A program made the position numbers and the translations under genes. The notes under the pieces were generated by a model that had not been told where the DNA came from, made no database searches, and saw nothing but the letters and a program-made list of their open reading frames with translations. Positions 38,800 through 38,827 of a DNA stretch of 38,827 bases are shown piece by piece (position 1 is the first letter of the stretch; every line of letters starts with the position of its first letter). Source of the DNA: Caldilineales bacterium (GTDB lineage Bacteria; Chloroflexota; Anaerolineae; J102); the NCBI GenBank assembly GCA_024102915.1, contig JAGFJG010000189.1, positions 1 through 38,827 on the forward strand, written 5' to 3'.

Positions 38800-38827
38800 A
38801 TGGCGACCAGCCCCGAATACAATGCCT
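38800..38827 (+). CDS. start of a further gene, cut by the window end
   Basis: An ATG at 38800 opens MATSPEYNA with GGGAG 11 bases upstream. Only nine codons are visible. By position it may belong with the binding-protein gene, possibly a transporter part, but nothing in the residues shows this. Confidence 0.45.

Overview
The window looks like chromosomal DNA of a GC-rich free-living bacterium, most likely a member of the Chloroflexota (Anaerolineae or Caldilineae type). I infer this from the mix of genes: a short-form ArgA, a Bacillus/Actinobacteria-type SOS box at lexA, DUF4013 membrane proteins, secreted substrate-binding/VWA proteins, and low-complexity heptad repeats in gene gaps. No rRNA, tRNA, CRISPR array or intact transposase gene is visible, so the assignment is an inference. 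About 90% of the sequence is coding, with long same-strand runs and frequent ATGA or TGATG overlaps.

Layout. 184-5636 (minus): HAD phosphatase, GNAT protein, PriA helicase, guanylate kinase and an SRPBCC protein. 5797-6210 (plus): FmdB zinc ribbon. 6235-11634 (minus): a tight four-gene sugar cluster (GH63-like hydrolase, GT20 trehalose-phosphate-synthase-like enzyme, GT4 glycosyltransferase, OtsB-like phosphatase), apparently transcribed from a leaderless extended -10 promoter. 11839-12486 (minus): lexA, with one SOS box inside its promoter and a second just downstream. 12961-17676 (plus): a large BTAD/ATPase/TPR regulator and a lipoprotein made of two tandem copies of one domain.

17762-21053 (minus): arginine genes argB-argD-argA followed by ypeA. 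They are preceded by a strong promoter, a 16-codon reading frame with three Arg codons, and an intrinsic terminator, which together look like a ribosome-dependent attenuator. 21108-24887 (minus): a DedA protein, a DUF368 protein (both families include undecaprenyl-phosphate translocases), three small membrane proteins and mnmA. 24952-29502 (minus): cysteine desulfurase, M19 dipeptidase, DUF1992 protein and two DUF4013 paralogues.

29807-38827 (plus): peptide deformylase, then an ATPase/winged-helix regulator, PspA, a membrane protein, a solute-binding protein, a solute-binding/VWA fusion, a membrane coiled-coil protein, an amino-acid-type ABC binding lipoprotein and the start of another gene. 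This looks like an envelope-stress or surface-sensing locus not described under any name I recognise.

The most unusual signals are not genes. (1) The arginine leader. (2) Several intergenic gaps are filled, from the upstream stop codon to the downstream start codon, by inverted arrays of degenerate 7-base words: GGTTNNA at 18188-18259 and CAGTNNN at 24900-24967 and 26117-26227. A GATATTG-type array (32001), a single GGTTNNA array (37543) and an 8-base-period array (37580) also occur. (3) A 304-base element with CACAGAG-rich terminal inverted repeats (36388-36691) carries the tail of a GxxExxY-family protein. The functions proposed for these are inference; the repeats and frames are read directly from the sequence.
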